This document shows positions 18,350-27,136 of a DNA stretch of 64,000 nucleotides, in pieces (within the stretch, counting starts at the first letter, position 1; each line of letters opens with the position of its first letter). The stretch covers positions 1 through 64,000 of the forward strand of contig JAHHHH010000020.1 in the NCBI GenBank assembly GCA_019359415.1. Direction: 5' to 3'. This DNA is from Iphinoe sp. HA4291-MV1 (GTDB lineage Bacteria; Cyanobacteriota; Cyanobacteriia; Cyanobacteriales; Nostocaceae). The notes beneath the pieces were generated by a model. The model was given only the letters and a program-made list of their open reading frames with translations. It was not told the origin of the DNA and searched no databases. The translations under genes were made by a program, and so were the position numbers.

Positions 18350-19765
18350 TTAACGAACTTCTAGGTTTAAACCCATTACCCAGCGATAATGAGCTTCAAT
18401 TTGAGCAACAGTCTCAGACTTGCGCTTTGTATCCCACTGACTGTGTTGAAAGAGTTGTTGACGCAAATCATCTACGTTAATGGTAGTCACTTTACCATCA
18501 GCGACTATCTGCTTGCCACTAACCCACACACTCTCAATAGCATTGGTGGGACGACCAAGAATTAATAAACCAATGGGGTCTGTACGCGGTAGTAGTGATA
18601 AACTAGTAAGGTCATACATGACCAAATCAGCTTTTTTACCGACGGTGAGGGAACCAAGTTCGTTAGCCATATTCAGTCCCTTTGCACCTCCATGAGATGC
18701 CATCTCCACTGCTTGGCGGGGTGTAATCCAGTGCTGGTAATCTAAATCTGTGACGTTGTGCAATATCGAACCTATTTTGATGGCTTCTAGTAAGTCTTGG
18801 GAATCATTGCTAGATGCGCCATCACAACCAAAAGTGACGTTGACTCCAGCTTGACGATATTTCAGAATGGGCGCGATACCACTGCCTATACGCAAGTTAC
18901 TTAAAGGATTGTGGACAACTGTAGATTGGGTTTCGGCTAGAATGGCTATATCGGTGTTTGTTAAGTGGATGCAATGGGCTAGCGTTGTGCGATCGCTTAA
19001 ATAACCAATTCGATTCAAATGTTCAACCGCAGTACAGCCGTATTTTTCTTGCGCGAGTTTTTCTTGTGCTTTGGTTTCCAGTAAATGGGAGTGACGGCAA
19101 AGATTGTACTGATTGCTTAACTCAATACATCCTTGGAATAAAGCATCAGAACATAATTGTATTCCTGTGGGGGCAACTAAAATACTCACACTCTCATCTG
19201 GGCGATGAAACTGTCTTACCGCTTCTTCTATTAGTTCCAAGGTTGCTGCAGTTGAGCGAAAATAAGGTTTATGAGTTAATGCTGTGGTTTCTCCAGATGG
19301 TATCCCAGCAGTGAGAGATTCATCTTGAATGAGAGGAGAGACAAAGGCGCGGATACCAACTTCTTTATAAGCGCGAACAGCGCTAGCAATTGTTTCTAAC
19401 TCTTTTCCTGGAATGAGTATCAGATGATCTACCACACTCGTACCACCGGAAAGTAAGGTTTCTACTGCCGTTCCCAAAGCACTGAGGTAAACTTTTTCTG
19501 TATCAAGAGGCGCAAAGTCGTAGAGTTGCGCCAACCATAATTCTAAAGGTAGGGGTGGAATGATACCTCGTTGCCACATTTCCGAGGAATGGGTGTGAGC
19601 GTTAAAAAATCCTGGTAGGAGGAGTTTGTTTTCACCGTTAATCGCCGTACCGACAACCTCAAGACGAGGTGCAATAGCAGCGATCGCTCCATCTACAACT
19701 TGCACATCCACGGTTGCATAATCATTAACAGTGGCTATCAAAACATTTTGGATTGTAAAGTTCAC
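18350..19765 (-). CDS. Amidohydrolase (TRZ/ATZ, cytosine-deaminase-like)
   Basis: A 471-residue metal-dependent hydrolase. Metal and catalytic residues are visible: His57 and His59 in NAHTHSSE, His225/His227 in HSHLLET, the AHCIHL motif at 263-268, and Asp315 in GCDGASSND. The C-terminal composite beta region (KKADLVMYD) is intact. Family members deaminate or dechlorinate N-heterocycles and related amines; the substrate cannot be named. A divergently transcribed cysteine hydrolase 88 bp away suggests a joint role in nitrogen-compound breakdown. Confidence 0.9.
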   Translation of the reverse strand: MNFTIQNVLIATVNDYATVDVQVVDGAIAAIAPRLEVVGTAINGENKLLLPGFFNAHTHSSEMWQRGIIPPLPLELWLAQLYDFAPLDTEKVYLSALGTAVETLLSGGTSVVDHLILIPGKELETIASAVRAYKEVGIRAFVSPLIQDESLTAGIPSGETTALTHKPYFRSTAATLELIEEAVRQFHRPDESVSILVAPTGIQLCSDALFQGCIELSNQYNLCRHSHLLETKAQEKLAQEKYGCTAVEHLNRIGYLSDRTTLAHCIHLTNTDIAILAETQSTVVHNPLSNLRIGSGIAPILKYRQAGVNVTFGCDGASSNDSQDLLEAIKIGSILHNVTDLDYQHWITPRQAVEMASHGGAKGLNMANELGSLTVGKKADLVMYDLTSLSLLPRTDPIGLLILGRPTNAIESVWVSGKQIVADGKVTTINVDDLRQQLFQHSQWDTKRKSETVAQIEAHYRWVMGLNLEVR

Positions 19766-19853
19766 GAGCTTAACCTTGATGAAGTATTAAGTAATTAGAC
19801 TTTCCGGAGATTTTCAAGCTACAAAATAAAGAAGGTGTTGGGTATAGCAATGT
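19766..19853. promoter_or_regulatory. Divergent promoter region
   Basis: The 88 bp between the amidohydrolase and cysteine hydrolase start codons must hold both promoters, and so a possible shared regulator site. No operator motif was identified. Confidence 0.45.
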
Positions 19854-20636
19854 ATGAATATACATCTTCGGAATTTAGGAATTGCACCAAACGCATGGGC
19901 AGTCAACCATACGTTTGCAGATATTACTCGTCCTCCCCAGACCCCACAACCTGTTATCTTATCAACAGAAACCAAAACCCTGTGCCTTGACTTGGCAAAA
20001 GCTGCCATCCTCATCATTGATATGCAAAACGACTTCTGCCACCCTGATGGTTGGTTGGCGCATATTGGTGTGGATGTCGCTCCAGCGCGAAAACCTATTG
20101 AACCTTTACAAACCTTATTACCTGCACTCCGAGAGAAAAGCGTTCCCGTGATATGGGTGAATTGGGGAAACCGTCCCGACTTACTCAATATTAGTGCCAA
20201 TGTGCTTCACGTCTACAACTGTACTGGTGAAGACGTGGGATTAGGTGATCCGTTACCTAGCAACGGTGCGAAAGTACTCATGGCGGGTAGCTGGGCTGCG
20301 GCGGTGGTAGACGAACTCCAACAATTGTCCCAAGATATTCGTGTGGATAAATACCGCATGAGTGGTTTCTGGGATACCCCTCTAGATAGTATCTTGCGGA
20401 ACTTGGGAAGAACGACACTATTTTTTGCAGGCGTTAATGCTGACCAATGTGTCATAGCTACCTTACAAGATGCCAACTTTTTGGGATACGACTGCATATT
20501 AGTCAAAGACTGTACCGCCACAACTTCTCCTGATTATTGTTGGCTAGCAACACTTTACAACGTCAAGCAGTGCTTTGGCTTTGTCACCGATGCGCAAGCA
20601 ATTTTAACAACACTTCAACAAAGTGCTGAGTGTTGA
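19854..20636 (+). CDS. Cysteine hydrolase (isochorismatase-like)
   Basis: A 260-residue member of the isochorismatase-like hydrolases. The catalytic triad is Asp56 (IDMQNDF), Lys166 (DKYRMSGF) and Cys199 (GVNADQCV). An extension of about 45 residues precedes the core. The Cys nucleophile points to amide or ureido hydrolysis (as in RutB, biuret hydrolase or N-carbamoylsarcosine amidase) rather than isochorismate cleavage. The divergent amidohydrolase and the downstream cupin gene support a small catabolic set. Confidence 0.9.
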   Translation: MNIHLRNLGIAPNAWAVNHTFADITRPPQTPQPVILSTETKTLCLDLAKAAILIIDMQNDFCHPDGWLAHIGVDVAPARKPIEPLQTLLPALREKSVPVIWVNWGNRPDLLNISANVLHVYNCTGEDVGLGDPLPSNGAKVLMAGSWAAAVVDELQQLSQDIRVDKYRMSGFWDTPLDSILRNLGRTTLFFAGVNADQCVIATLQDANFLGYDCILVKDCTATTSPDYCWLATLYNVKQCFGFVTDAQAILTTLQQSAEC

Positions 20637-20656
20637 AGTGCTAAGTGTTGAATAGT

Positions 20657-20770
20657 TATAGTAATCCTAAATCAGTTGTAAAAATCTCTCTTTTCTTCCT
20701 CTGTGCTCTGGAGCGTCTCTGCGGTTTATTCACTCAAGGTTTATTTTACAAATCAGATAGGATTGCTATA
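20657..20770. repeat. MITE-like element, about 114 bp
   Basis: Begins TATAGTAATCCTAAATCAG and ends with the near-inverted sequence ATAGGATTGCTATA (about 21 of 26 positions pair). A related element lies at 21628-21738. No coding content. Confidence 0.6.
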
Positions 20771-20789
20771 TTTGGTTAGTTACTATTTT

Positions 20790-21079
20790 AGGACTTACGC
20801 ACTGTACAAAAAGACTGGACCCGTGCATAACGTGCGCGAGCACGTGGAAACATTGTCTGTATCTGCGGATCAATTGTACTGCGACGGCAAAATGCTTGAC
20901 TCTATCTACAATCCACGTTCATCTTCCGCAGCGTGCATAAGTTGATTTCACTTACACCTAGATAAGAAGTAGAAAGAGGGCTTATATCCTCGCTAGTTCA
21001 AAACCCCGACTTTATTGAGTGATTTATGCCTGCTATGGTGATTACCACACAATCAAAATTTTGTCAATGCGTAAGTTCT
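20790..21079. mobile_element. Non-coding MITE-like element, about 290 bp
   Basis: Terminal inverted repeats AGGACTTACGCACTG (20790-20804) and AGAACTTACGCATTG (complement of 21065-21079) match at 13 of 15 positions. No transposase is inside. The ACTTACGCA ends are of a type common in Nostocales repeats. Target duplications are not clear. Confidence 0.55.
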
Positions 21080-21163
21080 ATATTTAACCATTTAGCAAAA
21101 AAATAAATGATGCCTCAAAACAAAGGACTTTTTATACCCCGATAGCTATAAAGGAGATGAATT

Positions 21164-21619
21164 ATGTACGCGACTCGTTGTGTTATTCCTGTTGTCAAAT
21201 CACCCAAAGATTATCAAGCATATCGCATTAGTCCCCATGACACAAACCGCTTGGCGATTATATTCGACACAGCAAGTGCTAATACTTCTTTGACTTGTTG
21301 CATAGAAATTTTTGATGTTGGTGGCAAAACACCACCCAATCGTCATCAGTGGGCGGTGGAAATGTTTTTTGTCCTGAAAGGAGAAGGAATGGCAATGTGC
21401 GATGGCAAAATAGTCCAAATTCAAGCAGGAGATAGTTTGTTAGTCCCTCCTACAGGAACTCATTTGATTCAAAATACTGGTTCTAGTCGCTTATACACAC
21501 TGACTATTATGGTTCCTAATGAAGATTTTGCTGAATTAATTCGTAGTGGTACACCAGTGGAATTGGATGAGGAAGATATGGCAGTGTTGGGCAGAGTGGA
21601 TAGCTTAATGCCATATTGA
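21164..21619 (+). CDS. Cupin-domain protein
   Basis: A 151-residue single-domain cupin. Motif 1 is around WAVEMFFVLKGEGMAMCDG (residues 64-82), where one expected His is replaced. Motif 2 is around GDSLLVPPTGTHLIQNTG (90-107), keeping a His. AAAGGAG sits just upstream of the ATG. It may be an enzyme or a sensor for a small ligand. It follows the cysteine hydrolase on the same strand but is separated from it by two repeat elements. Confidence 0.85.
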   Translation: MYATRCVIPVVKSPKDYQAYRISPHDTNRLAIIFDTASANTSLTCCIEIFDVGGKTPPNRHQWAVEMFFVLKGEGMAMCDGKIVQIQAGDSLLVPPTGTHLIQNTGSSRLYTLTIMVPNEDFAELIRSGTPVELDEEDMAVLGRVDSLMPY

Positions 21620-21627
21620 AAGATATA

Positions 21628-21738
21628 TATAGCAGTCCTAAATCATTCGTGAAAAACAAGATCCCCCAAGATCCCCGACTTCTTAAAGAAGTCGGGGATC
21701 TGTGTCTTTCAATTTCCGCAATTCATCTAGGATCATTA
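21628..21738. repeat. MITE-like palindromic repeat with strong hairpin
   Basis: Contains GATCCCCGACTTC at 21670-21682 and its complement at 21688-21700, forming a long GC-rich stem (AAGTCGGGGATCT type). Ends resemble TATAGCAGTCCTAAATCA in inverted form. It can terminate the cupin transcript. Confidence 0.7.
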
Positions 21739-21788
21739 TTATCAAATCTTAATATAGATTTTGACAATAGCTTTACGCATTTGACAAT

Positions 21789-22706
21789 TTAAACTTCAGT
21801 ACCTATTGCCAGCCGTATCCCCCAAAATAAGATTAAAGTTGCGATCGCCAGCCAATCACCTCTTCTCAATCGTAAGTCGTGCCATTGCACTCGGTGTTCA
21901 CTAGGACTGGTAAAGCCCCGCACCGTCATTGCGCTAGCCATTTGCTCTGCCCGGAGTAACAAATTTTCCAAAAGTCGTTCTGCTACCAACATCCAAACTT
22001 TGACAGATCCTTTCAATCCTAGCTTTTTCCAATTAATAGCCCTAGTCATAACAGAGCGAATTAAATTCTGGATTTCTTCTAAAACTAAGGGAATAAACCG
22101 CAAAGATAAAGTTAAAGTCAAAGTTATCTCAGTGACAGGCAACTTCAACCGTCGCAGGGGTTGCATTAAGCTTTCTATAGCAGCTGTGATTTCCTCTGGT
22201 GCAGTTGTTAGCAGATACAGGTTGGAACTGTAAATGAGGGTAAACACCATTGTACTCACACTTATTGCCAAATCCAATGAGCGGCGAGTCACTTTGACTG
22301 GACCTTTGTCAAACAGCACGTATTTATAACCTTGCTGCTTATTGGCAAAAAAAGGTGCTGGAGTTGAAGGAGTCGAAGCTGCTTGCTCTTGTTGATTGAT
22401 TGGCAGACGCGGTTGATAATTTATACCAAGTCCATCAGGACTGATAGCTAGAATGACTAAAACAAAAAAACACAATGTCAACAGCCAGCCCATTTGCTGC
22501 TGCCAAACTCTTCGGGGAATACACGCTATTAAGGTAGCGATAATTAACAGTACTACTAACAGCACGCGCCATAAGTTGTTAGCAAGAATGTAGGTTGTAA
22601 GAAAGCTCATCAACCAGATCAACTTGACTCGCGGATCGAGTTTGTGTAGCCAAGTTTGAGGTTGTTCCAAGTAAAGCCCAATTGGCAGCGATCGCAGTAA
22701 ATCCAT
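21789..22706 (-). CDS. ecfT: ECF transporter transmembrane subunit (EcfT/CbiQ)
   Basis: A 305-residue integral membrane subunit of an energy-coupling-factor transporter for vitamins or metals. Hydrophobic segments lie at about 27-80 and 150-185, with a conserved cytoplasmic region containing ATPase-coupling Ala-Arg-Gly motifs (LLRAEQMASAMTVRGF). The N-terminus DPRVKLIWLMSF is typical. No EcfA ATPase or S component is adjacent, as usual in cyanobacteria where components are scattered. It lies downstream of der with only repeats between. Confidence 0.88.
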   Translation of the reverse strand: MDLLRSLPIGLYLEQPQTWLHKLDPRVKLIWLMSFLTTYILANNLWRVLLVVLLIIATLIACIPRRVWQQQMGWLLTLCFFVLVILAISPDGLGINYQPRLPINQQEQAASTPSTPAPFFANKQQGYKYVLFDKGPVKVTRRSLDLAISVSTMVFTLIYSSNLYLLTTAPEEITAAIESLMQPLRRLKLPVTEITLTLTLSLRFIPLVLEEIQNLIRSVMTRAINWKKLGLKGSVKVWMLVAERLLENLLLRAEQMASAMTVRGFTSPSEHRVQWHDLRLRRGDWLAIATLILFWGIRLAIGTEV

Positions 22707-22709
22707 TTT

Positions 22710-22743
22710 TAGTCATTAGTCATTAGTCATTGGTCATTAGTCA
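22710..22743. repeat. Tandem heptamer repeat (TTAGTCA)
   Basis: Four to five imperfect copies of the TTAGTCA-type heptanucleotide between der and ecfT, followed by degenerate copies (ATGACTGATGACTCTTGACT). This is the short tandemly repeated repetitive class of heterocystous cyanobacteria. Confidence 0.85.
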
Positions 22744-22778
22744 ATTGCCAAAGACTCATGACTGATGACTCTTGACTA

Positions 22779-24143
22779 CTATGACACGCGGGTGGCGCGA
22801 TTGGCATTACTACTTTCGACCTCACGGGCTTTTTTACTCCGCCATAGTATGCGGATAGGAGTTCCTTGAAAGCCCAAATGCTGCCGAAATTGCCGCTCAA
22901 TGTAGCGGCGGTAGTTGTCGTTAAAGCGCTTGGCATCGTTGACAAACAATGCTATTGTAGGTGGTTGACTACTGACTTGGGTACCGTAGTAAATTTTGCC
23001 CTGACGCCCACCGCGAGAGACTTGCGGTGAGTGCCAACTAATAGCTTCTTCCAAAACTTCGTTGATAACTGCTGTACTAACACGACGTTTGTGTGATTCA
23101 GCTGCCCTATTGACCAACTCCAAAATCTTTTCTACCCGCTGCCCAGTCAAGGCACTGACAAAAATAGTTTCTGCCCATTCAGTAAAATGCAGCCGTTCTT
23201 GCAGATGTCTTTCGTAATCATATATTGTGTAGGAGTCTTTTTCGACAGCATCCCACTTATTAACCACGATAACACAAGCTCGACCTTCTTCGGTAATCCG
23301 CCCAACTAATTTTTGGTCTTGCTCGGTGACACCGTCAATGGCATCTATAACCAATAAAACCACATCGGCGCGACGAATTGCTTTAAAAGCACGGTTAATG
23401 CTAAAGAATTCAGGACCGTATTCTACGTTTTTCTTTTTGCGAATTCCTGCTGTGTCAATCAAGCGGTAAATTTGCCCGTTTCGTTCCACGACAGTATCAA
23501 TAGCATCGCGGGTTGTACCAGAAATTGGGCTAACGATCGCTCTTTCTTCTCCCACAAAAGCATTCAATAAACTGGATTTTCCCACATTTGGGCGTCCCAC
23601 AATTGCCACTTTAATCTCATTGGTTTCTGGGACTTCTACTGTAGCTGGAAGATAGTTAATCACTACATCCAGTAACTCTCCTGTACCGCTTCCATGAATA
23701 GCAGAGACGGGGAAAGGTTCACCTAAGCCCAATTCCCAGAATTCAGCAGCTTGAATGAAACCTTGTTCTGGAGATTCGCATTTATTGACTACCAAGAGAA
23801 CAGGGACTTTTTGTTGTCGTAACCACTCAGCAATTTCTTCATCCGCCGGTGTTGGTCCAGTTTGACCATCTACCATGAAAATAGCAGCACTTGCTTCTGC
23901 TAGCGCTGCCATTGCTTGTTGGCGAATCAGTGGTAAAAATTCTGTATCGTCATTAAATACCAAACCACCAGTATCAACGACTGTAAACTCGTGATCGCGC
24001 CAGTATGCTGGTTTATAAGTGCGATCGCGTGTCACTCCTGGTTCATCGTGAACAATAGCAGATTGTTCCTCAGCAAGGCGATTGACCAAGGTAGATTTGC
24101 CCACATTGGGGCGACCAATAATAGCAACTATAGGAAGACTCAT
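22779..24143 (-). CDS. der: Ribosome-assembly GTPase Der (EngA)
   Basis: A tandem-GTPase protein needed for 50S subunit assembly. Two G domains each start with GRPNVGKS and carry DTGG or DTAG and NKCE or NKWD motifs. A C-terminal KH-like domain follows ([20 protein letters not shown]). I choose the Met at 24143 ([17 protein letters not shown]) over the one four codons earlier because it gives the family N-terminus. About 454 residues, complete. Confidence 0.96.
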   Translation of the reverse strand: MSLPIVAIIGRPNVGKSTLVNRLAEEQSAIVHDEPGVTRDRTYKPAYWRDHEFTVVDTGGLVFNDDTEFLPLIRQQAMAALAEASAAIFMVDGQTGPTPADEEIAEWLRQQKVPVLLVVNKCESPEQGFIQAAEFWELGLGEPFPVSAIHGSGTGELLDVVINYLPATVEVPETNEIKVAIVGRPNVGKSSLLNAFVGEERAIVSPISGTTRDAIDTVVERNGQIYRLIDTAGIRKKKNVEYGPEFFSINRAFKAIRRADVVLLVIDAIDGVTEQDQKLVGRITEEGRACVIVVNKWDAVEKDSYTIYDYERHLQERLHFTEWAETIFVSALTGQRVEKILELVNRAAESHKRRVSTAVINEVLEEAISWHSPQVSRGGRQGKIYYGTQVSSQPPTIALFVNDAKRFNDNYRRYIERQFRQHLGFQGTPIRILWRSKKAREVESSNANRATRVS

Positions 24144-24288
24144 AACCGGATGCACAATGCTCCAAATCTCTATTGTAGCGATTTGGGGTGGGTTGTACTT
24201 AACTGGATTGAGAATAGTTGGGAAGGGGAAGTGGGTTACCAGAGGGAATTGAGTATAATTTTAGGTGATACAGCAGCAATTCCTGAGT

Positions 24289-24331
24289 CAGGAGTCAGAT
24301 CGCGTAGCGTCTCCCTTTGGGAGAAGTAAAA
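24289..24331 (+). repeat. Left 43-bp inverted repeat of a 2-kb segment
   Basis: CAGGAGTCAGATCGCGTAGC and the next 23 bases are the exact reverse complement of 26277-26319. The outer octamer TACAGCAG at 24269-24276 is also mirrored at 26338-26345. It contains the GGGAGACGCTACGCGA repeat core. Confidence 0.85.
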
Positions 24332-24374
24332 AGAGCTTTCAGTCTGGCTTTTAGACCTCAGCATTATACTTCAT

Positions 24375-24707
24375 TTACTTGCAATGTGCTGTAATTAAAG
24401 AAAGTTTTGCTATGCTTCGACTGGTGCAACAAGAAGCCTGTGCTACCCGTTCATTGGTTGCCACTAGAGTTCCTTCGCCGACATCTATTTGCCCCAACTC
24501 GAATAACAGTTCGTGGATTTTTGCGTACGGAACGTGCGCGTAATTCCCCAACCAACCAATTAATGCTTGTAACCGTACCCCTAAATCTTGTCCTGGGATT
24601 ATCTCATCCGACCAGTCAGCAGCAGTTACAGTTCCGCAGTGCGAACATTGACAGTGATGGCGTTCGTCATGTTTATGATGTTCCCCTATGCATATAACTC
24701 CTGTCAA
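24375..24707 (-). pseudogene. IS66-family transposase fragment
   Basis: About 110 codons with the central IS66 signature: zinc-binding CQCSHCG, then EIIPGQDLGVRLQALIGWLG and GTLVATNERVAQA. Full IS66 transposases are near 450-500 residues, so only the zinc-finger and linker portion remains. The reading frame ends in unrelated sequence on both sides, and no terminal repeats are seen. Confidence 0.8.
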
Positions 24708-24845
24708 CTACTCCCCCACCTGAATTCTTACCTACAAACTCTTGTCCGGAACCTTACAGGACGAGGAAATGGCACAGATGAGACGCCAGAAAGAGAGTGG
24801 GAATACTAGAAACGACGAAGATATCGGTACAAACGGAGACTCCGG

Positions 24846-24958
24846 AATGTATCCGGACTCATAAAGCATAACCTATAAAGGTTTTGTAAATTTATCCATA
24901 TTTGTTATGAAGATTCATTTCACGAAACTATGCGCTTTCTCGGTTTCCAATACCTGGT
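24846..24958 (+). repeat. Duplicated 3' end of a GUN4-type gene (copy A)
   Basis: From TCCGGACTC through AACCTATAAAGGTTTT to AATACCTGGT it parallels 26034-26144, the end and downstream flank of the TIR-GUN4 gene. The last codons align (S-G-L-I-K-H-N-L-stop against S-R-L-R-E-C-N-L-stop), and the flank is roughly two-thirds identical by eye. It appears to be the tail of a lost paralogue. Confidence 0.6.
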
Positions 24959-25039
24959 ACTACAGCCAAGGGTCAGGAGAATGATAATAATTCGCCGTAC
25001 CTATTGTTGGTATCAAGGAATAACAGGAGAGGTTTCTCA

Positions 25040-26062
25040 ATGACCGACGCTCAACTTCAGTTCGATGTCTTCCTGGTACACAACAGTCAGGATAAACCTC
25101 TAGTTAGAGTGATCGCAAATGAACTCAAGCGGCGCGGTATAAAGGCGTGGTTAGATGAGGAGCAAATTCCACCAGGACGACCATTTCAAGATGAAATCCA
25201 ACAGGTGATTCCACTAGTCAAATCTGCTGCCATATTAATTGGTTTGCAGGGATTAGGAAGCTGGCAAAATTGGGAATTACGGGCACTAATATCATTGTGT
25301 GTCAAGAAGAATATCTCTGTCATTCCTGTCCTGCTTCCAGGTGTTAGTCATTTACCTGAATATCTGCTCTTCTTAGAACAGTTTAGATGGGTAAGTTTCT
25401 CTGAGGAAATTGATGATGAGAATGCATTGTACTTGTTGGAGTGGGGCATAACTGGGAAGAAGCCACAGCCAACCGTAAAAATCATACCACAAAATCCTAG
25501 CGAAAACACTCTGCAAAACAGACAAGATAACTCTGGTGATGAACTCAGTAGTGAAGGTGTTTTATACTATAAAAGGCTACATAACTTCCTAAAATTGGGA
25601 GAGTGGAAAGAAGCGGATCAGGAAACTTTCGCTGTCATGCTCAAAGCATCTGACAGAGAAGAAGAAGGCTGGCTTGATGACGAATCCATTGACAATTTTC
25701 CCTGTACAGATCTCTACACGATTGATCAACTTTGGGTAAAATACAGCAACGGTCGCTTCGGCTTTAGTGTGCAAAAGGACATTTTGCAAAGCGTCGATCA
25801 AGACTTGGAAAAGTTTGGCGATCTCGTCGGCTGGCGCCAAGGAATGTTTTGGAACAAAGGATGGCTGGTATATCGAGAACTCACCTTCGACACCAACGCC
25901 CCTCAGGGACATCTTCCCAGACCTTTAGGTCGAGCTCGCATCTCCCCAGGTCTTTCGTCTGAGCTAGTTATGGGAGGTTGGGTATTTAGGTTGTGGGAAA
26001 GTTGGGGAGGGTATGTCAGTCTCCCTTCTCTCGCGTCCAGACTGAGAGAGTGTAACCTATAA
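25040..26062 (+). CDS. TIR-GUN4 fusion protein
   Basis: Start ATG 25040 follows AGGAGAGG at 25025-25032. The 340-residue product has an N-terminal TIR domain (about 7-135: FDVFLVHNSQDKPLVRVIAN, LDEEQIPPGRPFQDEI). Glu79 in the NWEL motif fits the catalytic Glu of NAD-cleaving TIRs. A polar linker follows, then a GUN4 domain (about 175-340: GEWKEADQETF, FPCTDLYTIDQLWVKYS, GRFGFSVQ, APQGHLP). GUN4 binds porphyrins and activates Mg-chelatase in other proteins. Here it may be the sensor for a TIR effector in stress or defence. Flanking inverted repeats suggest a mobile or shuffled cassette. Confidence 0.88.
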   Translation: MTDAQLQFDVFLVHNSQDKPLVRVIANELKRRGIKAWLDEEQIPPGRPFQDEIQQVIPLVKSAAILIGLQGLGSWQNWELRALISLCVKKNISVIPVLLPGVSHLPEYLLFLEQFRWVSFSEEIDDENALYLLEWGITGKKPQPTVKIIPQNPSENTLQNRQDNSGDELSSEGVLYYKRLHNFLKLGEWKEADQETFAVMLKASDREEEGWLDDESIDNFPCTDLYTIDQLWVKYSNGRFGFSVQKDILQSVDQDLEKFGDLVGWRQGMFWNKGWLVYRELTFDTNAPQGHLPRPLGRARISPGLSSELVMGGWVFRLWESWGGYVSLPSLASRLRECNL

Positions 26063-26144
26063 AGGTTTTAGAAAATTATTAAGATTTGCTAAAAAAGTTT
26101 ATTTGACAAAACCTAATGTTTCCTTGATTTTCGATACCTGATTT
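26034..26144 (+). repeat. Duplicated GUN4 gene 3' end (copy B)
   Basis: The last codons of the TIR-GUN4 gene and the following 80 bases parallel copy A at 24846-24958. AACCTATAAAGGTTTT is identical in both. Confidence 0.6.
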
Positions 26145-26276
26145 GAACAAGTTTGGAGTACAAAAACACCAATTAATAGATAATGCCTTTTGGCTGTATC
26201 AGTTAACAGTTAATACAGCAGTTTGCATTTTTATTAAGGTACACCTTTTCAACTCAAGAGCCAGATATAGAGCTAA

Positions 26277-26319
26277 TTTTACTTCTCCCAAAGGGAGACG
26301 CTACGCGATCTGACTCCTG
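26277..26319 (-). repeat. Right 43-bp inverted repeat of a 2-kb segment
   Basis: Exact reverse complement of 24289-24331. GAATTTTGAATTCTGAATTC follows, a second simple repeat present only on this side. Confidence 0.85.
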
Positions 26320-26358
26320 AATTTTGAATTCTGAATTCTGCTGTAAGATTAATGTTAA

Positions 26359-27030
26359 CTATTCATTATGCCAAGCCCGTTCTGCAGTCCAATGACAGTC
26401 ACTTGATTGATAGACCTTAACTGCTTCCAAGCCCACCTGTGAAATCAACTGATTCACTTCATCTAGAGTGAGTGCAGCGTGAAGAGAATCACGAAATAAC
26501 TTCTTCTGATAGGCATTGTATTCTGCTCCTACACTATTAACTAAAGCATTCATTGTTGTTTCATCCGCTGGTCTAAACAAGTCGCGGATAAAAATACTAC
26601 CATTTGGTTTTAAGACACGCTTAAGTTCGCTAAAGAAAAGTAACGGATCGGACAAATGGTGGATAAGGCTATTTGATATAACCATATCAAACTGCTCATC
26701 TTGATAAGGCAAGTTTTTCGCATCTACTGATTCTAGGCGAATTTGCTGTTGCAAACCAGCTTGTTGAATGTGTTGTAAGGCTATGCGTAACATACTTTGA
26801 GCTAAATCAATAGCAATCACTTGCGATTGGGGACGCATTTGACATAGTAAAATTGGAATACGAGCGGGTCCAGTACCAGCATCCAGTATTAGACCCTGTT
26901 CCTTTGGTCCAAGGGCGATCGCTCCTTCAACAAAAGCAGTATTTACCTCAATGAAGTCCATTGCATCATACTCAATGGCTTCTTCTAAACTATCCATGAT
27001 TTCTGGTTCCAGCACTCTTTCTATCGTCAT
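26359..27030 (-). CDS. SAM-dependent methyltransferase (class I)
   Basis: About 223 residues from the Met ending at 27030 (MTIERVLEPEIMDS). The longer frame to 27174 runs through a GATGAGGGG tandem repeat and is unlikely to be coding. SAM-binding motif ILDAGTGPARIP, then VIAIDLAQSM, FDMVISNSLIHHLSDP and LKPNGSIFIRDLFRP are the standard Methyltransf_11/25 motifs. The substrate is unknown. It is divergent from the TPR gene. Confidence 0.88.
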   Translation of the reverse strand: MTIERVLEPEIMDSLEEAIEYDAMDFIEVNTAFVEGAIALGPKEQGLILDAGTGPARIPILLCQMRPQSQVIAIDLAQSMLRIALQHIQQAGLQQQIRLESVDAKNLPYQDEQFDMVISNSLIHHLSDPLLFFSELKRVLKPNGSIFIRDLFRPADETTMNALVNSVGAEYNAYQKKLFRDSLHAALTLDEVNQLISQVGLEAVKVYQSSDCHWTAERAWHNE

Positions 27031-27136
27031 GAGTCTCTCCCTCATCCCCCTCATCCCCCTCATCCTCCCCAGATGAGAGATACATTCTAATTTTGGGAAC
27101 ACTAAGTGTATCACCACTATTAACAGCAATTGGTCG

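Noticed and set aside
20703-20945. 80-aa ORF on the plus strand
   Set aside because: It runs through two repeat elements and has no coding character.
27038-27070. Long N-terminus of the methyltransferase through CCCCCTCAT repeats
   Set aside because: The simple repeat encodes RMRGMRGMRER and lies upstream of a good start with a GGGAGAG site.
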